Notes under the pieces: generated by a model
Database searches by the model: none
Told to the model about the DNA's origin: nothing
The model's input: only the letters and a program-made list of their open reading frames with translations
In this document: positions 35,740-43,746 of the stretch, one piece after another
How positions within the stretch are numbered: position 1 is the stretch's first letter
How the letters are laid out: each line of letters begins with the position of its first letter
Translations under genes and position numbers: made by a program
Origin: Acinetobacter tandoii DSM 14970 = CIP 107469
GTDB lineage: Bacteria; Pseudomonadota; Gammaproteobacteria; Pseudomonadales; Moraxellaceae
Length of the DNA stretch: 64,000 nt
Direction of reading: 5' to 3'
NCBI RefSeq assembly: GCF_000400735.1
Contig: NZ_KE007367.1
Location: 583,882-647,881, forward strand

Positions 35740-35754
35740 AAATTTATTTAAAAA

Positions 35755-36960
35755 TTATCTATTTTTAAATCCATGTACCTTAGCTTGTAAGACCACATAG
35801 AAGGAAATTATTGATAAAACACACATCGCTATCGTGAATGATGATGGACCGATTTTTTGAAGTAATATTCCACCTAATAATCCTCCTCCAGCAACGGCTA
35901 AATTGAAGACAGTAACTAACATAGACTGGGCTACATCAGCACCTTCACCAGCAGTATCTGCAATTGCGGTTTGAAGCAAAGTTGGAGCCCCACCAAAAGT
36001 CATACCCCACAGCGCGATACCACTCAGTACTAGCCAAGCAGAGTTCCCACTACCACCTAAGCCAATTAAGATCGCAGCAATTGCAAATCCAGCTAAACTT
36101 AGCAAGGTTAATAAACGTAATGACTGATCCACCCAAACACCAGTGACCCAAATCCCGATGATTGATGACACACCAAATAATAAAAGTACCAGATCTATAT
36201 GCTTACCAAGCCCTACAGATGCCAGATAAGGTGAAATAAAGGTATACAAAACGTTATGTGCAAGAATCCATAAGAAAATTACCGCTAACACTGAGCGAAT
36301 ACCTGGATGTAAAAAAATCTCTTTGATCGATTGGCGTTGCTCTGCAACTTGTCCAGAAAAGTTTGGAATCGCGACTCTAATCCAAATCACTAGAAATAAG
36401 GCGAGCAGAGAAATAATCCAAAATACGCCTCTCCAACCAAACATGCTGCCTAACCAAGTACCTAAAGGCACTCCCAGACATAAGGCAATAGGCTGTCCTA
36501 CGCCAACTATGGCTAGCGCTCGACCCTGTAAGTTAGCAGATACCATGCTTCGAGCATAACCTGCGAGTACTCCCCAAATAATTCCCGCCGACATCCCCGC
36601 AATAAAACGAGCAACCAACACAACAATATAGCTGGAAGATAATGCAGTTAAGGTATTGAAGATTAATAAGCCACTGATTGCCAGTAAAAATAAAGGTCTT
36701 CGTGACCAACTACGAGTAGCTGCAACAACAGGAATAGCAGCTATTACAGAACCTAAAGCATAAACAGATACTAATTGCCCTGCTAAAGCTTCTGTTACCT
36801 GTAAATCCCTACTAATCAATGGCAACAAACCTGCTGGCATGGTTTCCGTCATAATTGTAATGAAACCAGCAAGCGTAAATGCTAGAAGCTTTAAAACAGG
36901 AATATCTTCTTTAGAGCTATTCACAATATCTGATGTCACAGCGTTATTTTGTATATTCAT
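35755..36960 (-). CDS. MFS efflux transporter, DHA1/AraJ-like
   Basis: This 401-residue twelve-helix transporter of the drug:H+ antiporter-1 type has motif A-like ATRSWSRRPLFLL and the motif C-like region GVGQPIALCLGVPLGTWLG. It starts MNIQNNAVTSDIVNSS. It follows a TetR gene and the remnant of a dehydrogenase gene, and an operator-like TAACGATCATTCCA upstream of that remnant suggests control by the TetR protein. Substrate is unknown. Confidence 0.85.
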   Translation of the reverse strand: MNIQNNAVTSDIVNSSKEDIPVLKLLAFTLAGFITIMTETMPAGLLPLISRDLQVTEALAGQLVSVYALGSVIAAIPVVAATRSWSRRPLFLLAISGLLIFNTLTALSSSYIVVLVARFIAGMSAGIIWGVLAGYARSMVSANLQGRALAIVGVGQPIALCLGVPLGTWLGSMFGWRGVFWIISLLALFLVIWIRVAIPNFSGQVAEQRQSIKEIFLHPGIRSVLAVIFLWILAHNVLYTFISPYLASVGLGKHIDLVLLLFGVSSIIGIWVTGVWVDQSLRLLTLLSLAGFAIAAILIGLGGSGNSAWLVLSGIALWGMTFGGAPTLLQTAIADTAGEGADVAQSMLVTVFNLAVAGGGLLGGILLQKIGPSSFTIAMCVLSIISFYVVLQAKVHGFKNR

Positions 36961-37137
36961 AGTCCACCCTTTAATGGTGCTTTGCTTGACTCTTCTAAAG
37001 CTTTATTTTTCATAGCTATAGTTCCATACATTTACGTTAAAACCATTTCCTTTAAGGTTCCTAGCTATTGCAGCCCTTGTAATGCCAGTAGCAAAGACTG
37101 CAATTGTCTTTGCTTTAGATTGTGCTGCTTGAGTCAT
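36960..37137 (-). pseudogene. Remnant of an NAD(P)-binding dehydrogenase gene
   Basis: This is about 58 codons of a beta-hydroxyacid dehydrogenase/6PGDH-like N-terminus: KTIAVFATGITRAAIARNLKG in place of the normal glycine-rich loop, then GFNVNVWNYSYEK. After a one-base frameshift it continues NKALEESSKAPLKGG up to the start of the MFS gene. The catalytic domain is gone. The gene has an AAAGGAAG ribosome-binding site, so the leader may still be translated. Confidence 0.7.
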
Positions 37138-37217
37138 TGTTACTTCCTTTCTTTGTTGCTGATAAAAAATGGTGTGTGTTGAATTTGTATGGCTGACTTT
37201 TAAAATGGATTGTTTTG

Positions 37218-37231
37218 TAACGATCATTCCA
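37218..37231. promoter_or_regulatory. Putative TetR operator upstream of the dehydrogenase remnant/MFS
   Basis: TAACGATCATTCCA is the reverse complement match (one central difference) of the palindromic site at 37916-37930 upstream of the neighbouring TetR gene. It lies about 80 bases before the truncated leader gene. Confidence 0.6.
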
Positions 37232-37320
37232 AAATAGGTAAAAAAAGGACATGCCTTGATCTATTAACAGTTCATCTATTAATACATCAAGGAATATGAC
37301 TATTTTATCAATTCATAAAT

Positions 37321-37902
37321 TTAGATTACGCTTATCGCAATATCCACGATGTCAACGAGCCTTTCGGATTGATATTTTTTTTCACTGCCTTTACTTACGA
37401 CACGGATTCCTTGAATCGTACTTACGATAAATCTAGCTAATGCTTCAGGGTTTTTTGTAGCATCAATTTCACCATTAGCCTGCCCACGCAGTATTAACGA
37501 GCTAATGGCTCTTTCCATTCTGCTTAAATTTTTTGCGACTAAATCAGCAATTCCCTCATCGTGTCTTGCCATCTCTAAACAGGCATTGGCGACCATACAG
37601 CCCATGTTTTGAGTATCATTAAGCTCTTCTGAGACAATTTTCATGAGTAAACGGCGTATTAGTTCTCTAACAGTTCCATCTTCAGATAATATGGCTATAT
37701 TGCTAGCAGTAATCTCATAATAACGTTTTAAAGCAAATTCATATAATCCATATTTACTTTCAAAAGCGTTATAAAGGCTGCCACGTCCTAGGCCAGTGCC
37801 TTCTACTAAGTCTTGAATACTCGTTCCAGCATAGCCTCGTTGCCAAAAAACTTTCATAGCAGCTTCTGCTATATCATCTTCTTCAAACTCTTTTGGTCTC
37901 AT
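37321..37902 (-). CDS. TetR-family regulator
   Basis: This 193-residue repressor has HTH sequence MKVFWQRGYAGTSIQDLVEGTGLGRGSLYNAFESK and a C-terminal domain with GCMVANACLEMARHD typical of the TetR_C_16-like group. It lies upstream of the MFS gene on the same strand and carries a palindrome upstream of its start that recurs before the dehydrogenase remnant, so it likely represses both itself and the exporter. An inverted repeat (CCTTGAT 37254, ATCAAGG 37286) may end its transcript. Confidence 0.87.
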   Translation of the reverse strand: MRPKEFEEDDIAEAAMKVFWQRGYAGTSIQDLVEGTGLGRGSLYNAFESKYGLYEFALKRYYEITASNIAILSEDGTVRELIRRLLMKIVSEELNDTQNMGCMVANACLEMARHDEGIADLVAKNLSRMERAISSLILRGQANGEIDATKNPEALARFIVSTIQGIRVVSKGSEKKYQSERLVDIVDIAISVI

Positions 37903-37915
37903 TTGGAATTCTTTC

Positions 37916-37930
37916 TGGAATGATCATTCA
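37916..37930. promoter_or_regulatory. Putative TetR operator between tetR and a divergent remnant
   Basis: The 12-bp perfect palindrome GAATGATCATTC (37918-37929) lies 16 bases from the tetR start. The same half-site recurs at 37218-37231. Confidence 0.65.
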
Positions 37931-38004
37931 AAAAAATATATCATTCACTCGACTTAAACGTCAATAAAAAATCTTATTAACACTATTTATCAAGGAATAT
38001 ATTT

Positions 38005-38145
38005 TATGGGTAAAATTACACGCATGGGTTCAGATCAAGCACAGTATGTAGAATCAATATTAATTCCAAAGGAAGATTAGATTTTAAAGGATTTCAAAAA
38101 GCTTACGCTGAATTCTTCACAGATTATGATGTACAGATATGGTGA
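38005..38145 (+). pseudogene. Remnant gene, possibly RidA (YjgF) family
   Basis: A well-placed AAGGA is followed by ATG and 24 codons (MGKITRMGSDQAQYVESI, then ILIPKED stop). After the stop, another frame reads GFQKAYAEFFTDYDV. The beginning and the late AYAEFF segment recall the ends of RidA proteins, with the middle lost. It is divergent from the TetR gene across the operator. The RidA call is tentative; that it is broken is clear. Confidence 0.4.
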
Positions 38146-38215
38146 AACATAAAATCTGTACACATGACAAAGTCAGATGCATAACAAACATCAATCATAA
38201 GCGCATCAATATGCG

Positions 38216-38983
38216 CTAGTCAGAAAGCTCATTGTTTTGCTTATCTTCACCCTCTTTATTTCTGGGTAATTCGAGTGAGCGAGGAAATATAAAATCGAAA
38301 GAATCGAGTGCATAGCGATAAAGCTGAGCTGGTCGTTTGCCTACAATTTTACTGTGGTTCGTTTCTTCAACTGCACCCGCTTCTATCATACGGCGCCTAA
38401 ACGCTTTTTTATCTAAGGATTGCCCAAGAATAATTTCATAAATAGTTTGTAGCTCAGTCAGCGTAAACAACTCAGGCATGAGACTGGCTGGCAATGCGGT
38501 ATAGCGAGTTTTACTAGTTAAACGCTCTAATGCCAAGTTAAGCAATTCATTATGATCAAACGCCAACGTTAAATCTTGTGCTTTTGCTACAGGCACCCAT
38601 TCGCTGTATTCAGCTAATGCTTGATGTTGATATGCATTAAAATCGATTAAGGCAAAATACAAAATGGTTACTGCCCAGCCACGCGGGTCACGTTTGGCAT
38701 TGCCGACAGAAGCAACTTGTTCCAAGTAAGGTGAACTAATTCCTGTTTTTTCGACCAGCTTACGATAAGCCGTGGCCATCAAATCTTGGTCATGGGTTAA
38801 ATCGGCAAAACCGCCGGGTAAAGCCCACTGGTCTTTGGCTGGAAAGTTGGGTCGCTTAATGAGTAGTACCTGCAACTGACCATTAAATACCGAGAAAATA
38901 GCCATATCGACAGTGAGTAAAGGTGCGTCATAATCTCGGCGATCATAACTGGCAAGGAATTCTTGTTCAGTTTGAATAGTCAC
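38216..38983 (-). CDS. nrtR: NrtR-type Nudix regulator of NAD metabolism
   Basis: This ~255-residue regulator has an N-terminal ADP-ribose-binding Nudix domain (DQWALPGGFADLTHDQDLMATAYRKLVEKTG, where the Nudix catalytic box is degenerate, as in NrtR). A C-terminal winged helix follows (KKAFRRRMIEAGAVEE then GKRPAQLYR). The GTG at 38983 with a GAGAGG site was chosen over the longer frame. It is last in prs-nadV-nrtR, and the operon is presumably repressed by NrtR in low NAD/ADP-ribose states. Confidence 0.9.
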   Translation of the reverse strand: MTIQTEQEFLASYDRRDYDAPLLTVDMAIFSVFNGQLQVLLIKRPNFPAKDQWALPGGFADLTHDQDLMATAYRKLVEKTGISSPYLEQVASVGNAKRDPRGWAVTILYFALIDFNAYQHQALAEYSEWVPVAKAQDLTLAFDHNELLNLALERLTSKTRYTALPASLMPELFTLTELQTIYEIILGQSLDKKAFRRRMIEAGAVEETNHSKIVGKRPAQLYRYALDSFDFIFPRSLELPRNKEGEDKQNNELSD

Positions 38984-39043
38984 GTTCAGCCTCTCAATAA
39001 AAATGATGAGCCGATACTCATGCAACGGCTCATCTAAACTCAG

Positions 39044-40537
39044 TTATGCGATGGATAAACGCTCACGAATTTGATCCAAAGTACACTCATATTGAAGTTT
39101 ACCACTTTCAAAGACAGTTTTTAGCGCCCCGCCTTGTTCTTGCTCGGCTGTTTGCTGATCAAACAAGGTAAAGCCATTTTCACTTTCTTCGATGCGTAAC
39201 AGACCTTTCGCAGATTTTTTCACACCTGAGTCAGTAATTGGATCTTTAAACAACTCACGGCCTACACCATTCACTTGTCCCCAAGTCGCTTTCACAGCAA
39301 ACCCAAAGGTATCGCGAGTTAAGTAATTATAGGTAAAACTGCCGATCCCAAACACCAAGTTTTTTGAAGCAAAGCCTTTGACTTCAAGCCCTTCTAAAAT
39401 GCGCTGTGCACGGTCTAGAGTAATTGAGTCACCATAAATTAAACCGACACGTTCATTAAGCACTTTATAGCCTTGCTCAGTTGTTGTACCACCAAACACT
39501 TCCCATAAACATTCAACTGCGCCTTTGTAGGCTGGGCTGCCGACTTCGGCATCTGGGTCACCACAAATAATTTTAACAGGGTCACCAGAGTCTGGACGAA
39601 AAACCAATTTAGCCAAGCCTAAAGCATTCGGTTGTCGCGCCAAAATTTCAGGTTTTAAAGCCACCGTAAATTCTGTAATGACTCGCCAAAAGTCCCAAGT
39701 ATCAGACACAATACTGACAACACCCGACGGATAAAGCTCGCAAATTAAACGCTTAAATGTTTCTAGCTCACTGTCTTCAGTGCCCATACACATCACACTA
39801 TGTTCGGTCGCTGGTACAGATACCCCAACCACACCTGTGGCATTGTAGTATTCTTCGGCATAGTCAATTGAAGCAACCGAATCTGTTCCAATAAAACTGG
39901 TTAAGTGGCCAATGCCAGATTGTGCAGCATCATAAATTCCACTCATACCACGGCTACTAAAATCATGTCCTTGCACAGGTACAAAATCGAGTGGTGCGCC
40001 AGTTTTTACAGCATATTGAGTTAATAATCGTTTGTACTCGTAGGCAATCGTTGCTGTAGTGCAGCTTTTCCAAAGTTCAGCACTTAACACGGTTTCAATA
40101 TAATTAGTTAGCCAAAAGAAACACGGATCGGTATTAATTACAGTAAGCACAGGTACACGCATATTGACGCGGCTACCTTCTGGCAATGCTTTAATGCGTA
40201 ATGGTAAATAGCCCAAGTCGTGTAATGCTTCAATGTGATCAACCGGTACAGCACCTTCACCTAGTGAACTATCCATACGGCGTTTATATGCAGACACCAC
40301 TTTTTCTTTAGGTTGTTTGAAAAAGCCTTCATTCCATGTATCGATTAAAAAGTGTTTAACAAAACCCTGAAGACCAAAGAACACAACTTTATCGTCGAAG
40401 TCAGGCAACATTTTAGCAAGTCGAGATGAACGCGGCGTAAAGTTCGCGTACACGTACTCTGTGCCTGCTGGATACTGACGTCTGTGATCAGCTTTATAAA
40501 AATCGATAGCGTTTAATGGATTAAGTTTAATCGTCAT
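39044..40537 (-). CDS. nadV: Nicotinamide phosphoribosyltransferase
   Basis: This 497-residue NAMPT-type enzyme makes nicotinamide mononucleotide from nicotinamide and PRPP, salvaging NAD. The motifs YKADHRRQYP, ANFTPRSSRL, VQGHDFSSRGMSG, FIGTDS and VFRPDSGDP are typical, and length is as in the family. It is 60 bases upstream of nrtR and follows the PRPP synthetase that supplies its cosubstrate. Confidence 0.96.
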   Translation of the reverse strand: MTIKLNPLNAIDFYKADHRRQYPAGTEYVYANFTPRSSRLAKMLPDFDDKVVFFGLQGFVKHFLIDTWNEGFFKQPKEKVVSAYKRRMDSSLGEGAVPVDHIEALHDLGYLPLRIKALPEGSRVNMRVPVLTVINTDPCFFWLTNYIETVLSAELWKSCTTATIAYEYKRLLTQYAVKTGAPLDFVPVQGHDFSSRGMSGIYDAAQSGIGHLTSFIGTDSVASIDYAEEYYNATGVVGVSVPATEHSVMCMGTEDSELETFKRLICELYPSGVVSIVSDTWDFWRVITEFTVALKPEILARQPNALGLAKLVFRPDSGDPVKIICGDPDAEVGSPAYKGAVECLWEVFGGTTTEQGYKVLNERVGLIYGDSITLDRAQRILEGLEVKGFASKNLVFGIGSFTYNYLTRDTFGFAVKATWGQVNGVGRELFKDPITDSGVKKSAKGLLRIEESENGFTLFDQQTAEQEQGGALKTVFESGKLQYECTLDQIRERLSIA

Positions 40538-40548
40538 CTTTGTTCTCT

Positions 40549-41433
40549 TTATTCTGCTGCAAAAGCAATTACTGAAATTTTGTCTGATGGTTGTTGTGGA
40601 AAGCTGTCTGAGGTAAACAGTTGATCTAACAGTCCACCAAAAACCTCTATTCCTTTACTGAAAATACCGTGGGTCACGTATAGAACGACCTTATGACAAT
40701 TAAGACGACGGAGTTCTTTAGCAATACCAATAAAGGTTGCACCGCCATCACAAATGTCATCGGTAATGACCGCTGTTAAGCCTGATAAATCAGTCGCATG
40801 TACATGTGTACCTAAAATTTTGCCAGTTACTGGGTCACGTTTTTTATCACACTGAACAATAGTGATTGGTTGTTTGCGCTCGCTATTAAAAGCATCTGCG
40901 ACCATTTGTGTACGCGCTTTTGCGCCTTTGTCTGGGCAAACCAACACTGTTTTTTCATCTTTTAACAATGTACTTAGCGCTTCACTCTTTGCGATGATGT
41001 CGACTGAACTGATGTTTACAACTTCACTAAAAGAAGTATTGGCAGCAAGTAATGCTGTTGTTACTTCACTATGGCAGTCCCAAACAGTCACCTTGCCTTG
41101 TTTGCCCGCTTTTTTGTCAGCATTGATGTTGAGTAACTTGGTCATCACATCAAGCGAGAACGCTTGGCCTACTGCACAAATACGGTCCTGACGTGCATAT
41201 GGAAAATACGGAACTTCTAGGTCAATGGTTAAACCCTGAGTCAGCAATATATTTTCAAGTAGTAAATAGTCCATCACATCGTGACTTGAGGCCATGTGTG
41301 CACGAACCAATACATTGCCATATAGTGAACCTAAGGTTGTCTCATCAATTTGAACATGACGCTCGCCACCAGAAAACTGCGTAAATTTCACTGGAATTTC
41401 GTTTCTTGCCGCATCTAAAAGCTGGATAGCCAT
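40549..41433 (-). CDS. prs: Ribose-phosphate pyrophosphokinase (salvage-operon copy)
   Basis: This 294-residue PRPP synthetase family member has LLDAARNEIPVKFTQFSGGE at the N-terminus, the DYLLLENILLTQG region, PYFPYARQDRIC, VCPDKGAKART and the PRPP-binding loop AVITDDICDGGATFIG. It is shorter than housekeeping Prs (about 315 residues) and belongs to the NadV-linked branch. First gene of the operon, 33 bases after a strong palindrome. Confidence 0.92.
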   Translation of the reverse strand: MAIQLLDAARNEIPVKFTQFSGGERHVQIDETTLGSLYGNVLVRAHMASSHDVMDYLLLENILLTQGLTIDLEVPYFPYARQDRICAVGQAFSLDVMTKLLNINADKKAGKQGKVTVWDCHSEVTTALLAANTSFSEVVNISSVDIIAKSEALSTLLKDEKTVLVCPDKGAKARTQMVADAFNSERKQPITIVQCDKKRDPVTGKILGTHVHATDLSGLTAVITDDICDGGATFIGIAKELRRLNCHKVVLYVTHGIFSKGIEVFGGLLDQLFTSDSFPQQPSDKISVIAFAAE

Positions 41434-41465
41434 ATCATCCTCTGTTTGTCTGATGACCTTCGATG

Positions 41466-41496
41466 AATATATAGTGGCACAAAGCCACTATATATT
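41466..41496. promoter_or_regulatory. NrtR operator candidate
   Basis: The perfect 13-bp inverted repeat AATATATAGTGGC and its complement, separated by ACAAA, lies 33 bases upstream of the prs start. It is the only strong palindrome in the promoter region of the operon that ends with the NrtR gene. Confidence 0.75.
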
Positions 41497-41813
41497 TCAA
41501 GTCTATTATTCAAACTTTTTTGAAAGCCATTTGAGGCATAAAATTTACAGTTTTAGAGCATGTAGAGATTTAATTTTTAAGAGAGATTACTCTTCAATTA
41601 ATTGAAATAAAAAGTTAATTTAAATAAAAAGTTAATTTACACAAAGCATGACGAGTAGAACTATTATTAAAAGTAGCGGATACAACTTTGCCCGCCATAA
41701 ATCAGGTAGTTTTGAAATAAATTTTTCAATAAAAAAAGGAAACCTTTTAGGTCTCCTCATACTCTACACAGATTGGTTAACCCGAATCAGAGTCTTGTTA
41801 ATATGCTTCTGAA
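41497..41813. other. Intergenic, AT-rich
   Basis: No gene is seen. An 18-base run AAATAAAAAGTTAATTTA occurs twice in tandem near 41605-41640. Nothing else is recognised. Confidence 0.5.
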
Positions 41814-42030
41814 TTAGGTTGCCAAATATCGATCAAGATTCTGTAAAGCAAAGCTAATTACTGTCGATAACTCTTCTTTTGAATATCCATCTCTTGCTTG
41901 AACAGATAGCCCGTGGAGAACAAGCGCGTAATATTGCCCTAAAGTTTTAGGGTCTGCATCTGCGACCAATTGATCGTCTGATTTTGCCTGAACAAATCGT
42001 TCGACCAGACTTTGGCCGCGATTTGAGATC
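41814..42030 (-). pseudogene. C-terminal fragment of a TetR-family regulator
   Basis: About 71 residues (ISNRGQSLVERFVQAKSDDQ to the terminal NLDRYLAT) match the ligand-domain end of AcrR/TetR regulators such as the one at 37321. The N-terminal HTH part is missing. The frame continues upstream only as translated lipoprotein-fragment DNA (42031-42121), giving a false start. It is therefore a truncated gene, cut at the fragment junction. Confidence 0.8.
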
Positions 42031-42121
42031 ACTAACTGGTTATATTTATGATAGTAAAACCCATAAAACATTGATTAATCAGACTGGATATATGGGTTTT
42101 AATGGCCGAACTGATAGTGAT
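42031..42121 (+). pseudogene. 91-bp fragment of a lipoprotein gene
   Basis: The sequence matches 32603-32693 (inside lipoprotein paralogue 1) at 84 of 91 bases without gaps, coding for LTGYIYDSKTHK and onward. Neither its 5' nor 3' remainder is present. It lies exactly between the truncated TetR gene and the fic gene, both in the opposite direction, and supplies the last seven codons and stop of fic. Confidence 0.85.
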
Positions 42122-43274
42122 TTTGAGTAAACTTTTCTTTATCAACTTTCAACACGTAGCGGGTATTACGTCCACCACCTTCAAGTTTATGCAGTACATC
42201 TCCTTCCAGAAGTTCGGTTAGGTGACGTGTTGCTGTAGCTTTACTTACTCCAGTGACCTTTTGATACTGTGAAGCATTAATGCCTAGAGGGAAATCATTC
42301 TCTTCGCCATTGAGTAAACGATTTAAAACTTTATTCTGGGCTTCATTGAATTCGATATGAGAATAAGAGCTCCAAAATTTCGCTTTTGCAATCGTTCGAT
42401 CAAGTCGTAGTAAAGACCTATCTATACTTTTCTCTAAAGTATCTAAGAACCAGACCAACCACTCATTAATCGTATAGGTATTATTCTGGCATTTCTCAAG
42501 AACTTCATAATAACTACTACGATTTTCATGGATGGCCACGGACATGGCGTATAAACGGATACTTTGGTGATCCATTTGGGCTAATGCTAAATCTGTAATG
42601 ACACGAGTGATACGACCATTACCATCTTCAAATGGATGTAATGTCACAAACCAGAAATGAGCAAGTGCAGCTCGCAGTAACGGATCAAGCATTACATCTT
42701 CTCTGGAACTATTGAACCATTCTATAAAGTCATTCATTAGTCCCTGTAAATGCTCTCCACCCTCAGGTGCTTCAAAGTAAACCTTGGTTGTAGTGCCATA
42801 AGGAGAACCACCAACAACCTGCATTGGTGCCTCGTTATCACGGATCTCTCCTACTTTGATTTTTTGGGCAGCATAATCGAAGCGTTCTATAGTTTGAAAA
42901 AGCCAGTTATGCCATTGTAACAAGCGCTCCATGGTTAATGGCGCATTATGATTGCTCACTGCATCCATCATGATATTGGCTAAGCCTTCAGTTTTATCTT
43001 GAATTGGTGCAGGATTTTCTTCTGTTACCCCTAAACGCCGAGCTAATGAGGATTTGAGTGAACGAACATTCAACTTCTCATCTTCAATGAGTGAGGATGC
43101 GACTAGGTTTGTGAGCAGTGTATCTAATGGTAATGCCTCAGCATCTGGTGATGCTTTGCTCTCACCGACCAATTGACCTATCTTCTTATGAATTAAACGC
43201 AGTTTTACCGTAACGAGTGCTTCATCCCATTTAAATTTAGTCCAGTTTGCTTTTTGCCATACCCATTTTTTCAT
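42099..43274 (-). CDS. Fic-domain AMPylase-type protein with C-terminal winged helix
   Basis: This ~391-residue class II Fic protein is predicted to transfer AMP to target proteins. The complete active-site motif HPFEDGNGRITR starts at His213. The N-terminal inhibitory helix is represented by SSLIED (the family consensus ends EG or EN). A DUF4172-like N-terminal region (WTKFKWD) and a C-terminal winged HTH (VTGVSKATATRHLTELLEGD) are present. The final residues NHYQFGH derive from a foreign lipoprotein-gene fragment, so the native C-terminus is probably cut. ATG 43274 with AGGGG was chosen. A dense array of palindromes upstream suggests autoregulation. Confidence 0.88.
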   Translation of the reverse strand: MKKWVWQKANWTKFKWDEALVTVKLRLIHKKIGQLVGESKASPDAEALPLDTLLTNLVASSLIEDEKLNVRSLKSSLARRLGVTEENPAPIQDKTEGLANIMMDAVSNHNAPLTMERLLQWHNWLFQTIERFDYAAQKIKVGEIRDNEAPMQVVGGSPYGTTTKVYFEAPEGGEHLQGLMNDFIEWFNSSREDVMLDPLLRAALAHFWFVTLHPFEDGNGRITRVITDLALAQMDHQSIRLYAMSVAIHENRSSYYEVLEKCQNNTYTINEWLVWFLDTLEKSIDRSLLRLDRTIAKAKFWSSYSHIEFNEAQNKVLNRLLNGEENDFPLGINASQYQKVTGVSKATATRHLTELLEGDVLHKLEGGGRNTRYVLKVDKEKFTQNHYQFGH

Positions 43275-43288
43275 AAGCATTCCCCTAC

Positions 43289-43457
43289 TGCATGAGCCGA
43301 TTGTAACATCTATTCGGCTCATTTTGTGAGCTTATTAATTGAATTATTCAGCTCATTTTATGATTTGTGACCTAATAAAAACGATACTATGAGCCGAATA
43401 AATGGCTTAAACAGCTCATATAGTGAGCCAAATATACGGGTTATTCGGCTCATTTAC
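43289..43457. promoter_or_regulatory. Array of GCTCA/TGAGC operator-like sites upstream of fic
   Basis: Palindromes GCTCA-TTTTG-TGAGC (43317-43331) and GCTCA-TATAG-TGAGC (43414-43428) and a degenerate third (43351-43365) are interleaved with two wider inverted repeats. One is TGAGCCGA/TCGGCTCA (43293-43300 with 43314-43321). The other is a perfect ATGAGCCGAATAA (43389-43401) with its complement (43441-43453). At least eight half-sites fall in 170 bases, covering the fic promoter. No gene lies between 43458 and the terminator at 43687. Confidence 0.75.
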
Positions 43458-43686
43458 TTCTTTTAGCCAAAAGGCACAGTTATGTAAGTTAAAAACGCAG
43501 TAATAGGTTGGTACTATTAATTTTTTGATTGCTATCAATGAGTAATAATTGTTCTCAAAAATACTATAAAAACACTTTTTGTGAATATATTTGCTCATTT
43601 CCATTGAATGACATAGTTTTTGCGCAAAATTTTGCTCATTTGAACAAGGCAGTGTTCTTACGGCGAACTTATCGATTCAAAATAAA

Positions 43687-43719
43687 AAGATGCAATAGAT
43701 GTTGTATCTATTGCATCTT
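43687..43719 (-). terminator. Terminator of the acetoin/butanediol operon
   Basis: The 14-bp perfect stem AAGATGCAATAGAT and its complement with loop GTTGT lies 28 bases after the butanediol dehydrogenase stop. The minus-strand side is followed by TTTTTATTTT. Confidence 0.85.
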
Positions 43720-43746
43720 AGTTTTGCTAAATGGTTTAGCTATACA

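Noticed and set aside
42031..42071. ATG start giving an 85-residue protein with the TetR fragment
   Set aside because: The first codons are antisense lipoprotein-gene DNA, so the start is an accident of the junction and not a native N-terminus.
43293..43453. CRISPR array upstream of fic
   Set aside because: The repeats are short palindromic half-sites with irregular spacing and no unit of repeat plus unique spacer, and no cas genes are present.
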